From NCBI GenBank assembly GCA_014529385.2, contig CM043971.1, positions 56,979,709 to 57,043,708 of the forward strand: DNA of 64,000 nucleotides, in the 5' to 3' direction. The stretch is from Adiantum capillus-veneris (lineage: Eukaryota > Streptophyta > Polypodiopsida > Polypodiales > Pteridaceae). The notes under the pieces were generated by a model. The model ran no database searches, was not told where the DNA came from, and worked only from the letters and a program-made list of their open reading frames with translations. Within the stretch, counting starts at the first letter, position 1. Each line of letters starts with the position of its first letter. Position numbers and translations under genes: made by a program. Shown here piece after piece: positions 23,851-35,156 of the stretch.

Positions 23851-26081
23851 AGAGGAAAAGGGCTATGATGGTTGCAACATCGTGGCACTACCTATTTTGA
23901 GAACTCTTTGTGAGTGGTTTCGTGCATGCAATAGGTTCCTTATACTCTGTTTGTGCTGTTTGTAGAGCTTTCACACTGCTACATCTCAGCATTTCTATGT
24001 TCTTCTGTGTGCTCTCATCACCATGATGACTTCTTTGCTTCAGTGCATCCACCTGTGTAGCAGCTAGCTCTCAGACGTGTGGACGCATGGTTGCAGGATC
24101 TACGGCTGCGAGTCTTCACCAACCTTGAATGGCAAAGCATTCATGTCCACCCACAAGACAGTGCATTGATAGAACATCTAGCTCTTGGCAATATGGTGGA
24201 AATAAACAATCAGAGGGTTTAATTAATAGCAGAAAGGATTTCAAGATGCTGTTGTCTGCCTATCGATGTCATTGCTCGTGCCTCATATGTTATTTCTGTT
24301 GCACAGGTAGAGCATGAATTTGGATTGAAAGTAAAAGGGGAATATAAGGCTCACTAATGAGGAAATTAATGATGCTTATCGCTGGTTTTTGGAAGCTATT
24401 TGGCTGTAGACCAAAACTTATACCATCTCTGCTAAATCTAGGAATGTGCTGCATTCAGCCAATTTTGGGCCAGTGGCCTGGGTAGCAATCGCCCAGCAGG
24501 GAACGGTTACTAGCTGAGTGTCAAAGAGTAGTAGGGCATATGATGGGGTGCAGTACCCTGAATAATACAAAGGTGGGGCAACTTCTGACATTGGTGTTCC
24601 CCTTAACAAAAGTTTTTCCTCTTGCCCTTAGACCTTTATGTTATTTTGAGGAAGATCGATCCATGGCCCGCAACACCGCTCTGCTAGTAGGGGCTCAAAG
24701 TTTTGTACCGGATGAGGAGTGGCCTCGTACGCCTGCCTGTGTCGCGGTTGCAGTGGATGCTTTGACTTTAGTGGTAGACCCTATTTTGCTTGATATGGCC
24801 AGTGCGGGGACTCCCAGTAGGAAGAGAGGACGGGAGGAAGTCCTACTTTCCACACCACCTCCAGTGTTGGCACCGTCTCTAGAGTGAGGCAGGTTGCCTA
24901 AGGATTCCGCAATTGCGTGATGGAGACAAAGAATGCAGGAGCCTGTGGAAAATTCAAACCTTGAGGGGACTGGCTCTGCGGATGCGGACATCTCCTTGCA
25001 ACCAGAAAATCTTGAAGCTCTCCGGGTAGCAACAGATGCAGTGGGGACAACTCCAGCTCCTTTGCCTTGGGAAGTCCAAGACGCAAATCCTTCTGATAAG
25101 CTCCAGGCGTGTGGAACATTTTTACAGCACATGGAAAATTATTTGTGGGTGGTATGGCCAGCACTAATGACTAAGGCATGGGTCACTGAGCTCAAATTGC
25201 AGCTGGCAGCCTTACAGGCCCGCAATCTAGAGCTGGAGGGCCAAAACAAAGCACTGCAAAATACAGCCCAACAGCATGACAGTCAGATGCAAGCTCTGAG
25301 AGAGGTTAACTCTACCCTTGTTTCCTCTATTTAAGATGAGCTTCTTCACTTGCGCACGCAGAATGGCCTGGCCAACTACTTAGAGTCACATCTAGGGGAT
25401 GTGTTGATCAATCTGAATGATCTCAATGGCCTGGCAGTGGAAATGCAGCAGGACCTGCACAATTTTTGGGAGGGCCAAACACAAAATTGGAGATCGATGT
25501 TGACCAATGTGGCGAAAACTTAGCAGAAAGCACAACAGCTTGTGGTGCACCAGCCTGTGATGCCTAGCAATGAAAGAGGTAAGGGCATTGTACAAGAAGG
25601 TTTTTATATTTTTGATTGGGCGAAAGTTACCAAATAATGTATTGAAGCCAAAGCCCGTGTCTCTTGTTTGTAGCGAGTAATTCATTGTCTTTGTAAGGAG
25701 CGGTGCAGGATCTGGTTTTGGGCAGAGACACTTACTCATTCTTTTTTACTAAGTCTCCCGCCTTGCCCGCCATTTTGGCCCGCTCTAAATTGATATCTGG
25801 CTTGGCATTATCCTATACATACACCTCTTGCTCCTTTACCCTAGGCCCCTCAGTCTGTCTCTCTGCCAACACAATTCATTCCACGGGAACCTTGGCCAAA
25901 GCATCCTGAGATAGACCCACATTTGATGGCAAAGGTTTACAGGGCACATCAACAAGATTTTCGGGGCTTCGGCTACATTGACATTTCATCATCACCAGAG
26001 TGTGAGGAGAAGTAGTGACCGGAGCCTTCGACATGGAGAGGCTAAAGTTGTGGGTTTGTGCAATCCATCATGTGTGCCAAG
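23851..26081 (+). pseudogene. L3 3' region with unrecognised accessory frame
   Basis: Plus-strand open stretches separated by stops. Around 24230-24340 a frame reads LPIDVIARASYVISVAQ and VEHEFGLKVKGEYKAH. 24540-24884 and 24900-25334 are partly in register, and the second contains a long heptad-like stretch (LKLQLAALQARNLELEGQN, then KALQNTAQQHDSQMQALREV), a likely coiled coil. Coiled-coil-like sequence continues past a TAA at 25332-25334 (DELLHLRTQNGLANYLES). No RT, RNase H or integrase motif is visible. Its position before the 3' LTR matches the extra frames of Tat-lineage gypsy elements; it could instead be captured sequence. The function is unknown. Confidence 0.45.
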
Positions 26082-26443
26082 TGTTATGTCATAAGCCTCA
26101 CATTGCGGATCCTGCAGACTCTGCGGACTAGGACTTCATGTGGCTACGGACAAAGTTTCTTCACAGGATACCATGGGATAGGACAGGTTTGCACTGTTTC
26201 CAATCTGCACTGGAGTAGCGGGTGTATTTGGAGGGGCATATCAGTCATTGTGGGGATATCAATCAATATCATTCTCATGTAATTGTGTGTTCTTCTGTGT
26301 ATCAATGAAGAAGACGGTGTTTTGTCCCTGTGTACTGTCTATTTCATCTTCTTATACACTGTTGTTTCATATAATGTAAGGAAGTGTGAGGGTATCCATT
26401 CCTGTAGTACTTATTGCTCCATTGCGGAGCTATAGGTATTACA
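26082..26443 (+). repeat. L3 3' LTR
   Basis: 362 bp, matching the 5' LTR, TG to CA, followed by the TCATG target duplication and then the resumed L2 sequence. Confidence 0.9.
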
Positions 26444-26448
26444 TCATG

Positions 26449-28344
26449 GGATGTTGTGTTTGTGGAAGATTTTGTTTAGTCCTTGCAGTCATGTACTAGA
26501 GATAGTAATATAATCTCATAGGACATTTATGACACTCTCTTGCCTCGTTTCAGTGGTGGAAGTTCAAATGTAAATATCAATGAAGCAAATGTATAGCCTA
26601 TGGGGTTTTTTTAAAATGTTAGAGATCAGCCTATTACTAACACGGATGTACTTGATGAGGAAAGGGCTTATAATGAGCAGGCTAGAGGTATGCCTAAATG
26701 GTTGGTGCATACTTTGTGTCACAGTAGATGCACCTTTGTCTAGTCGTACTCGTTAAGGTTCTTGCCATGCATCTTTTGCATCAGATTGTTATGCTTTGGT
26801 TGTGTCTAGTTTATGTGATGTTGAGGAACCTCTATCTTTTGATGAAGCACATAATTCATAAAATTGGATGGCTGGCATGCAACCAGAATATGATACACTT
26901 ATAGAAAATGACACATGGACTCTATGTGATTTGCCTCCTAGCAAAAAGGCCATTGGTACAAAGTGGGTTTACAAGTTGAAATGAAATCCGGATGGTGAGG
27001 ATGATTGCTATAAGGCTCGACTTGTTGCAAAGGGTTATGCACAAAAAAAGACATAGATTATGAAGAGACTCTTGCTCCCACTTGTCATTTGACTACTGTG
27101 CGTTTCTATGTGCATTGGGAGATCATTTTGGTTGGGATGTACATCAGTCAGACATTATTAATGCTTTCTTGAATGGTGATATATTTGAGGAAGTTAATGT
27201 AACGCAACCTCGTGGTTTTGTCAAGAAAGGACAAGAGGATAAAGTGTGCAAATGTAACATAGATTTGTATGGGTTGAAGCAATCTCCTCGTTCTTGGTAT
27301 GAGAAGGTTGACACTCATTTGGTGAAACGAGGCTTTCGTAACAGTCCAACAAAAAGCACATTGTATGTAAAGCGTGAGGGTGATGTACTTCTCATTGTCA
27401 TTCTCTATGTGGATAATTTTTTGATCACTAGACCAAATGAGAAAAATATTGGTGAATTTAAGGTTGATTTGAATGCTACTTTCAAGATGAAAGATTTGGG
27501 GTTGTTCCATTCTTATTTGGGCATACATTTTAATAAGCATTGTGATGGTGGTATTGCCTTGTGCCATACAAGTTACACATAGACATTACTATGTAAGTTT
27601 GTACTTGAGGATTGGAAACCTATTGCCACTCCCATGAAAACAGGTTTGAAATTGAGTCTTCATGATGCTGGTGATCTTGCCAATGTCACTCTTTACCAAG
27701 TTGATGTTGACTGCCTTATTTATGCATGCAACATGAGGCCATATATTCAGTTTGAAGTCTCACAAGTCAGCAGATTCATGCATAACCAAGGGTCTAGGAA
27801 TTGGCATGCTGTCAATAGTATTTTTTGCTACTTGAGTGGCACTTTACATCTTGGATTGTTTTATCCCAAAGGGGGATCATTGCCGCCCAACTTATATGCT
27901 TTTTCGTACTCAAATTGGGCTGGTTGTTTTGACACACGAGTGTCCACAAGTGGAATGCTCAGCAGGTCATGTATCTCATGGCTGAGCAAGAAGCAACCTA
28001 CTTTGGCCACTTCCAATTGTGAGGCTGAGTACAAGGCAATGTTCACAGCTACAATTGAGTTTGTATGCCTTATACGTCTTATGGATGATTTGGGTGTTGG
28101 ACATCACACTGCCAACACTATCTACACTGACAATTAGAGTGCATTGGAAATTGTGATAAATCCAGTTTTTTATGCTCGCACAAAGCACACTGAGGTGCAT
28201 TATCATTATTTCAGGGAGAGGCTCTCAGTAAGAGAGATCAGCTTGGCTTATGTGCCAACACAAGAAAACCTTGCAGATCTTTTCACAAAGGCATTGTCTT
28301 GTGACAAGTTCAAAGATTTGGGCTTACTCCCCTTTGTGGGATGA
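26449..28344 (+). pseudogene. L2 integrase end, reverse transcriptase and RNase H
   Basis: After the L3 insertion the copia frame resumes, badly broken to about 27080. It then has SDIINAFLNGDIFEEVNVTQP and NIDLYGLKQSPRSWYEK. The RT active site reads YVDNFLIT, with Asn replacing the second catalytic Asp. 27634-28137 covers the RT thumb and RNase H (SGTLHLGLFYPKGG, SYSNWAGCFDTRVSTSG, TSNCEAEYKAM), ending at a TAG (28135-28137). The same frame continues as FYARTKHTEVHYHYFRERLS to 28344. Multiple stops and the lost Asp show the element is dead. Confidence 0.88.
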
Positions 28345-28418
28345 TCATGTGCTCACAAGGAATGGCACCTCCCTATATGTGCCAGCTCTTATTCACAACA
28401 TCACTCCTAGGGGGGATT

Positions 28419-28566
28419 TGATACCATATACATGTGGTAGTGATATGTGTGAACACACTTAGGACTGCCGGGGCATTTTTTCCCTCACTAGGAAGTTTTT
28501 CCCCCCGTGCATTGTATATACACCCATCACTCTAGAGCTATCTATCTTTCCATTACACACTAAGTA
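28419..28566 (+). repeat. L2 3' LTR
   Basis: 148 bp beginning TGATACCATATACATG, immediately after the polypurine tract. It aligns with 13831-13978. Confidence 0.7.
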
Positions 28567-29462
28567 AAACACTCTATGTTGTGTGTATGTGTGTGTGGAC
28601 AACACACACACACACACATACACACACACACATGTGTGTGTGTGTGTTGTGTGGACAACACACACAATTTCCTCCCCAAGTTTTGCTTGCTACCTACTGT
28701 TCCATTGCACAACTGCTCCTAAGTGTTGCCTAGCAAATGCTGCTCTGCAGCTTGATTGTGATTTTCCAAGCCCTGCTTGATTTGTAGCATGTTCAAAGAG
28801 TGCTTGTTGGACTTTATTTTGCCTGCGAGCTTTAATGCTCATAGCTCCTTATTAATTTCAAGCTCATTTTTAGTTGCTCATTGCGAGCTGTGGGGGCTGC
28901 CCGTACAAATTGTAGAAAGATTTGATTAATCCTCTTCCTCATGCTCCATTGACTGTGTGTACATTGCTCAAATCCCTCAATTTTCTAACACTACTTGCTT
29001 CCTTGCTAAAATGCCGCGACCTTGCTTTTGGTTCCCGCTCCCAGGTAGTTATTTCTTCAAGCTTGCTTTAAGCTTCCTTCAATTCTTGGTTCCCTCAATT
29101 TTCTAGCACTACTTGCTTCCTTGCTAAAATGCCGCGACCTTGCTTTTGGTTCCCACTCCCAGGTAGTTATTTCTTCAAGCTTGCTTTCAGCTTCCTTCAA
29201 TTCTTGGTTCCCTCAAACTCTACAAAAGCTCATTGTGATTCTTTCTGCAGAGATCCCCGCTTTTGCGAAGATGCCGTGAGAACTCTCAAGATTTCCCAAT
29301 CCCAAGAGGGGCTGCACATGTAGTGGCTGCATGCCGGATCTACTCCGATCCGATTCCACCTTGACAAATCCACGCCATATCGCTCCGTGCTCCATTGTCA
29401 AGCTCAAGTTTGAGCTTCAAGCTTCACCATAGCCTCTAAGCTCAACTTAAGGCCATCCATCG
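28567..29462. other. L1 leader region with microsatellite and 119-bp duplication
   Basis: A TG/CA-rich stretch at 28580-28665 contains GTGTGGACAACACACAC twice and can fold on itself. A 119-bp unit starting CCCTCAATTTTCTA is duplicated in tandem at 28973-29091 and 29092-29210 with only a few differences. The rest is L1 leader sequence up to the primer-binding site. No gene is seen. Confidence 0.7.
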
Positions 29463-29475
29463 GCTCTGATACCCG
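29463..29475 (-). other. L1 primer-binding site
   Basis: The plus strand reads GCTCTGATACCCG. Its complement differs at one position from the plant copia site TGGTATCAGAGC, complementary to initiator tRNA-Met. It is adjacent to the L1 5' LTR and defines the element's orientation. Confidence 0.75.
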
Positions 29476-29476
29476 T

Positions 29477-29694
29477 TGAAGAGTGTGTGGTGCATGGATG
29501 CGGGCATGCATGGTGCAGATGCGGTGTAGTGTGTGTGTGCAAGAAGGGGAGAGGGAGAGAGTAGATCACTGTGTAGGTGGAGCAAGACTCAAATGATCTA
29601 CTCCTTAATATTGGTATATGTACAAGAATAAGGTGAGTAGTGGGTGGGTGCCCATAGCCTGGGTGGAATGCAAGGATAGACACCTGTACCCCAA
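29477..29694 (-). repeat. L1 5' LTR
   Basis: 218 bp, homologous to 10685-10875 but with about 30 extra bases of TG/CA-rich sequence near 29500-29535. The outer end (ACCCCAA) has lost the terminal CA. Confidence 0.7.
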
Positions 29695-31516
29695 TTTCAT
29701 AGATGGGTTTTCCAATTTTCAATGGGATCAAAGATGAAAAAACCTGGTTAAAAGATTACGGTCTATTTGTGTTGAAGAGCAGACTGTAAAGAGAACAAGG
29801 CACGATTCTAGTTTTTTTGCTCTTGGTTTGTGGCAAAGCAAAAAGATAGCAAGATGAATTATAAGATGAAGAACGATAGATTGGATAACTTTGCAAGCGG
29901 CTTTTCAATGCTAATATGTGATGTGCAGCTGCATGAAGTAAAGTAAAAGCTAGACGGTCTAAAGCAAAGCCTGGATAGAGATTTTCAAGCATTTGAGTGG
30001 GAATTTGAAGCTCTTTGGAGACAGATTATGGAGATAACCGTTGAACAAAGTGTTGATTGAGCAAGTTTATGGATTGCCTACGTGAGGAGGTTAGAGACAA
30101 AGTTGAAGAAAATGGAATTGTGACATATACTGAAGCGAGGCTCAACCAAGAAGATTTTGAAGAAGTGGAAAGCTAGGCAAAGTCTGTCAAATGATTTGGT
30201 GCCTAGGGAGATCGGTGTGGTGGAGAAGAAGTTGAAGTTGGTAACAAGTGCTGGTACGAGAGGAACCGAGGGTTTTGTGGCTGCAAAGAGGTGGAGAGGC
30301 TTCTATGCCAAAGGAAACTCTAGATGTGGAAGAAAAGTAAGTGGTCCCAGATCGGGTAGAAGATGCCCAGGCAAGGCAAGGTGTGGGTGGTCAAGCTCCA
30401 TTGGTAAGGGCCAGAGATCAAAAAGTGCGGTTTTTGTAGTACAAATCCCAGAGCTCGAGACAGAAGAAGAAGTGGAAGCAGACGATAGCAATTCTATGGA
30501 TGCTGATACAACATGGAAAATTGATTGGTCCTACTCAAGGTGTGAGGAGTTTTATCTCTTGCATGTGGATAAAGATGTGGAAGTTGTGTTGGAGGAGTAG
30601 GAAGAAGTGCAAACCCATGTGCTTGATGAAGGAATCTAGTCCTACAAAAATTGACATGCAGATAAGAATGCTATGTGGTTCCATGTTGATGGCTATGCTT
30701 ATGAAAGTTGCAATGGAGTGTGCCACAATGGTGCAGCAGCTATGGAGTTCTTCCATCAAAGTTAAAGCATTTTGTCTTTGGAAGGAAACCAAGGTAGTGC
30801 AATAGAGGATAATTCTCTACCTTCTTTGATTGAGGATGAAGTAGAAAAGCACGTGATTGAAAAGCACAAAAATGAGGTGTTGGTTGACCTTGAAGGGAAA
30901 ATCGATGAAGAAGGGCTCGATGATGTTGGGATTGAGTGAAAAGAGGAGGTGAAAGAGAGTGTGGATCTTCCAATGTAGTAGGTGTGCTCTATGGCAGATA
31001 AAGAAGAATCCCAGGTTGTGTCCAAGCTCTCTAAAGAGTTATGTGATTCATGGCTGAAAAGTATGCTTGTAAGTGCAGTAGTACAATGTGTTATCCACCA
31101 AATACGGGGCTCTCTTGAGAGGATCGTCCTTTACATGGTTGGGAGGGAGGGTCGTTTGTTGGATTAGATGGTGTGTTGATAGAGCTAAGTATGTTTAGGA
31201 GGCATGATGATTTTCAAAGAGGTGCAAAAGTGCTATGGGCCTATTGTGTGCATGGGTGGCTCAATGCTTGGGTGAAGCACTATTGGAGAGTGATGTAGAT
31301 GAATGGAAGAAAGAAAATCCAGGTGCTTGATCTAGGAGGTTAGACTATGCAGGGGGTAGGGCAACCCACTTGAGGATTGGCAGTAGGCAAGAATCAAAAT
31401 TTGTACATATGGTAATATTTTTTGGTTTGACCATAGTGTTTGCTAGTTTTTTAGTTTGTAGAAGAATAAAGTAGTTTTGTGGTCGAACATAAATGTTCAA
31501 CAAGGGGGATGGGTAA
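29695..31516 (+). mobile_element. L0 internal segment A, right part
   Basis: Continues the internal region interrupted at 10684. It aligns with 33275-35156, for example GATTACTGTCTATTTGTGTT-type sequence and the acidic frame below. It ends in a polypurine-like CAAGGGGGATGGG directly before LTR 2. No gag or pol motif occurs, so the element is non-autonomous. Confidence 0.72.
30157..30960 (+). pseudogene. L0 internal acidic frame, copy A
   Basis: The open stretch 30157-30600 encodes a basic N-terminal part and an acidic C-terminal part (PELETEEEVEADDSNSMDAD, then YSRCEEFYLLHVD). The homologous segment in copy B (33884-34225) shares SSMDADTTWETDSSYSRYEE-type residues, so both derive from one ancestral protein frame. 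Related acidic sequence continues to about 30960 through stops (IEDEVEKHVIEKHKNEV). The family is not recognised; it has no zinc knuckle or enzymatic motif. It may be a gag-like or captured host-derived frame of the non-autonomous element. Confidence 0.45.
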
Positions 31517-33131
31517 TGATGGTGTAGCCAAAGTATGTCGACCATAGCAGAGGGCACAAGCCTGGATGAATGGTCTAGTAGGTACAGGCATGGGCAATGA
31601 AGCACGCATGAAGTGAAAGTTTGGCAAGGGAGATCCTAAATTTTATGACTGAAGTACTTGAAGTGTGGAGCATGTCAATCTTAACAGATCCACAATTGGA
31701 GTCCTGGTTGCCAAGATACATGCATCTAAAGTCTCACTGGTAACTAGTGTTATTCCAATTTTTTCACCTTGGTCGGTGTGCCATTTGAGGTTTTCTTAGC
31801 CTTGCCAAGGTTCACGCAAGAAATATGCGCCATATCAATGCCATAGACACATCAAACGGAATCCAAATTGGCAAGATATGGCAGATGGAAGCCAACGGTA
31901 GCTGCCAATCGAGTGGTATCATGTGTTTTTTTATTGTTTTGCATCATTTGTTGTGGATTCGGGAATCTCAAAATGCAAAAAGTTTTGAAGGATTGAAGTT
32001 TGGATGTGGTTTTCAGTGGGTTTTTGCGGATTGATCGCCGATTCATCGAGCACCAAATGGCAAGCAAAGGAAGTTGGGATTTTTTTTTTGAATGCTTCAT
32101 GTTTTTTTGGGAGAATTTTCAAGCAATGAGGGGGCAAGGTTTCATGGACTGCCATGTGGCATTGGGCAATACCCCACATGTGGAGGATCTATCATGGGAG
32201 GTAGAGGATATATAGCAAAGCGTGAACCTTTTGTGAGCATAAGTGAAGGAGGGAGATCCCTTGTGAGCTCATGGTGTGGTTATGGATAATGGGCCCTCTT
32301 GGCTATGCCTAGCAACACATGGGCCAATTTTGGCTGGATTTGGCAACGCACTTGGGTGGCGGTTTCTCTTGGTAGGATGATGACATGGTAGGTTCACTAG
32401 GGACAGTTCCCACACCACATACTTTTGAGGAGCAATAGGGAGACCACCGATGGCTCCATTGAAGAAAGGTTGTACACGGTGTCTTGGGGCTCAAGATTAC
32501 TGAAGATAAAAGGAATTGGTCATGAAAAGTAATGAAAAAAATAGAAAAAGGTCAAGAAAAATATAACGGAGCTTACATGTCTACATAGGGCCCAATTTTT
32601 TGGTTCTTGGGGCCAACGAGGGTTCCAACAGTGGAGCTATTTTCTCATGCTCTCAGCAAGGAGAGCTATGCGGAGGAGATACCGAAGGTGGCCAGATTGA
32701 ATATTCTCCATGCTTGTCGAGGCCATGCTGGTGAAGTCGGTGATAGCAGGTCTTATGGTGTTTGTAAGCGGTGTTTCGTTTGTAATTGGAGCAAACCATA
32801 GCCGAACTATGTGTTGTGTCTTCCCCATTTCCCCCTTCTTGTCTTTTCTCTGCTCAAAGTGTTTGGTACTGGTGTGTGTGCCCCTTGTGTGTGTGTAAGA
32901 GAGAACTAGAGAGAGGTGAGTGGTGTGAGATTGCTAGAAACAGACAAAATTGTTGTTGTATGTTGATGGTGTGAAGCGTGTGTCCATTGATATGCATGCA
33001 AACAGTGATGTGCTTGCCAATATGTAAAATTTTGATGGTGATTTCTAGTGGATGGGTGTGTTGTGAGTATCTTGTGCTATAGAGAGGCATTTGTCTTGTG
33101 TTTTGGGGTGTGTTCCCATTTATCCTCTCCA
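31517..33131 (+). repeat. LTR 2 of tandem element L0
   Basis: About 1615 bp, TG start (TGATGGTGTAGCC) after a polypurine tract, ending CTCTCCA before TTTTGGTGCCCCCACTAAGG. It is homologous to LTR 1 along its length, without the internal ~545-bp duplication seen there. Confidence 0.75.
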
Positions 33132-35156
33132 TCTTTTGGTGCCCCCACTAAGGAGCATTCTATTGATTCTGTTTCAAGGTGAAGTTGTGGTTTTGGAGGT
33201 ACCGGAGTGCAATTTTTGGAGGTACTGGAGTGTTGTGCAAGATGGCATGGCTAGGTTTTTGGATTTTCACTAGGGTGGAAGATGCAGAAACTTTGCTGAA
33301 AGATTACTGTCTATTTGTGTTGGAGAGAAGATTTCCAAGAGAATAAGGTGCAATTTGAGTTTTTCCGCTTGTGGTTCATGGAAAAGAAAAAGAAGGCACA
33401 ACGAATTATGAGATGAACAAAGGGAGGATTGTATAAATTTGGAGGCAGGATTTTGACTCCAATATGTGCCAAATGTGAAAATGCATGAAGTAAAGTGGAA
33501 GTTGGATGGTCTAAGCAAAGCCTGGAGGTATATTTTCAAGAGTTTGAGTGGGAATTCAAACCTTTGGAGACAACTTATGGATATAGTTTTTGAGAAAAGT
33601 GTTGATTATTTGAAATTGGGAGAGTTTATGGATTTCCAACATGAGGAGGTTAGAGTCAAAGTTGAAGCCGATGAACCTATGATATGTTGAAGCGGTAAAT
33701 CTAGAAAGGGGCCGAACCAAGAAGAGTTTGAAGAAGCAGCAAGTTAGGTTGAGTCTGTCAAATGTTGTGGTGCCTAGGGAGATTGATGTGGTGGAAGTGA
33801 GGACAAAGTTGGTTCAAAGGGAAGTGCTAATGCGAGAGGAACCAAGGGTATGTGACTCCAAAGATGCCAATTAAGAAAAGCAAATGGTTCCAGATTCGGT
33901 AGAAGATGTAGAGGCAAGCCAAGCTATGGGTGGTCAATCTCCATTGGTGAGTGCCAGAGATAAAAAAGTGTGGCTTGCAAACAAGATTGAAGAGATGAAA
34001 GTAGAGAAAATCCCAGAGATTGAGACAAAAGAAGAATTGGAAGTAGATGATAGTAGCTCTATGGATGCTGATACAACATGGGAAACTGATTCGTCCTACT
34101 CAAGGTATGAGGAGTTTGATCTCTTGCATGTGGATACGAATGTGAAAGTTGTGTTGGAGGAGCAGGAAGAAGCACAAACCCATGTGCTTGATGAATTTCA
34201 AGTGGAGGAACCTAGGCCTACATAAGTGGACATGCAGGTAAAAATGTCATTTGGTGCCATGTTGATGGCTATGCTTATGAAAGTTGCAATGGAGTGTGCC
34301 ACAATGGTGCAACAACTACGAAGTTTTGCCATCAAAGGTAAATAAATTTTGGCTTTGAAAGGAGACCAAGGAAGTACAATAGAGGATAATTTTTTACCTT
34401 CTTTGGTTGAGGATGAAGTAGAAGAGCAGGTGATTGAAAAGTAGGTAGATTAGGGTGACAAAACTGAGGTGATGGTTGACCTTGAAGGGACAATTGATGA
34501 AGAAGGGCTTGATGATGCTATGATTGAGTGCATAGAGGAGGTGAAAGAGTGTGGATCCAATAATAAAGGAGCTTCCAATGTCACAGGTGTGCTCTATGGT
34601 AGATGAAGAAGAATCACAAGTTGTGTCCAACCTTCCTTTCTAAAGAGGAAAGTGATTCATGGCTGAAAATTATTCTTGTAAGTGCGACAATACAATGTGT
34701 TATCTACCAGATACAGGGTTCTCTTGAGAGGATCTCTACTCACATGGTTGGGAGGGAGGGTCAAATACATTTTTTGCATCAGATGGTGTGATGATAGAGC
34801 CAAGTATGATAAGGAGGCCGGATGATGCTCGAAAATGTGCAAGCGTTCTATGGGCCTATTGTGTGCATGGGTGGCTACGTGCTTGAGTGAAGCACTATTG
34901 GAGAGTGATACAGATCGATGGAAGAGAGAAAAGCTAGGTGTTTGCTCTAGGAGGTCATAATATGCAGGGGGTGGGGCAACCCACTTGAGGACTAGTAGTA
35001 GGCAGAAATAAGAATTTGTACATATGGTAGTATTTTTTGATTTCCTCATAGTGTTTGCTAGTTTTGCATTTTGTAGAAGAATAAATAAATTTTTTGGTAC
35101 TTGGATGAATGGTCTAGTAGGTGCAAGCATAAATGTTCAACAAGGGGGATGTATAA
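33132..35156 (+). mobile_element. L0 internal segment B
   Basis: This second, uninterrupted internal region runs from the primer-site-like sequence to the polypurine tract CAAGGGGGATG at 35140-35151. It is homologous to segment A and shows what A looked like before L1 inserted. No pol is present. Confidence 0.75.
33884..34225 (+). pseudogene. L0 internal acidic frame, copy B
   Basis: A 113-residue open stretch with acidic sequence (EIETKEELEVDDSSSMDAD, LLHVDTNVKVVLEEQEEAQ), homologous to copy A. Further homologous sequence downstream (34400-34790) is broken by stops. The function is not recognised. Conservation of the same frame in both copies, despite divergence of the DNA, suggests it once encoded protein. 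Confidence 0.45.

Larger units (their letters stand above)
16659..26443 (+). mobile_element. Ty3/gypsy element L3 inserted in L2
   Basis: LTRs at 16659-17025 (367 bp) and 26082-26443 (362 bp) begin TGTTAYG and end GGTATTACA. The 5-bp target duplication TCATG is perfect (16654-16658 and 26444-26448). A primer-binding-site-like TTTGGCGACCACAATGCG follows the 5' LTR. Gag and the start of the reverse transcriptase are recognisable. The rest of RT, RNase H and integrase are missing, replaced by copia L4 and a stretch with an accessory-type frame. I see no clear polypurine tract before the 3' LTR. Confidence 0.92.
13831..28566 (+). mobile_element. Copia element L2 inserted in L1
   Basis: Two 148-bp direct repeats (13831-13978 and 28419-28566) share ACCATATACATGTGGTAG and the CGTGCATT..TATATACA segment. 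The right copy is preceded by CTAGGGGGGATT, a polypurine tract, giving plus-strand orientation. Between them are gag, protease and part of integrase (14380-16640), then the L3 insertion, then the rest of integrase, RT and RNase H (26449-28344). I could not identify a clear primer-binding site after the 5' LTR or a target duplication, so the LTR ends are approximate. Confidence 0.8.
10685..29694 (-). mobile_element. Copia element L1, host of the nest
   Basis: A ~190-218 bp repeat beginning TGAAGAGTGTGTGG and ending ACCCCAA(CA) lies at 10685-10875 and 29477-29694. Next to the left copy is AATCTCCCACTT, a polypurine tract when read on the minus strand. Next to the right copy is GCTCTGATACCC (29463-29474), which on the minus strand gives GGGTATCAGAGC, nearly the usual plant copia primer-binding site for initiator tRNA-Met. 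This fixes a minus-strand element about 19 kb long, mostly made of later insertions. Internally, 10876-13830 and 28567-29462 are its own sequence. Only a decayed protease is recognisable; integrase, RT and RNase H appear to be missing. Confidence 0.75.
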
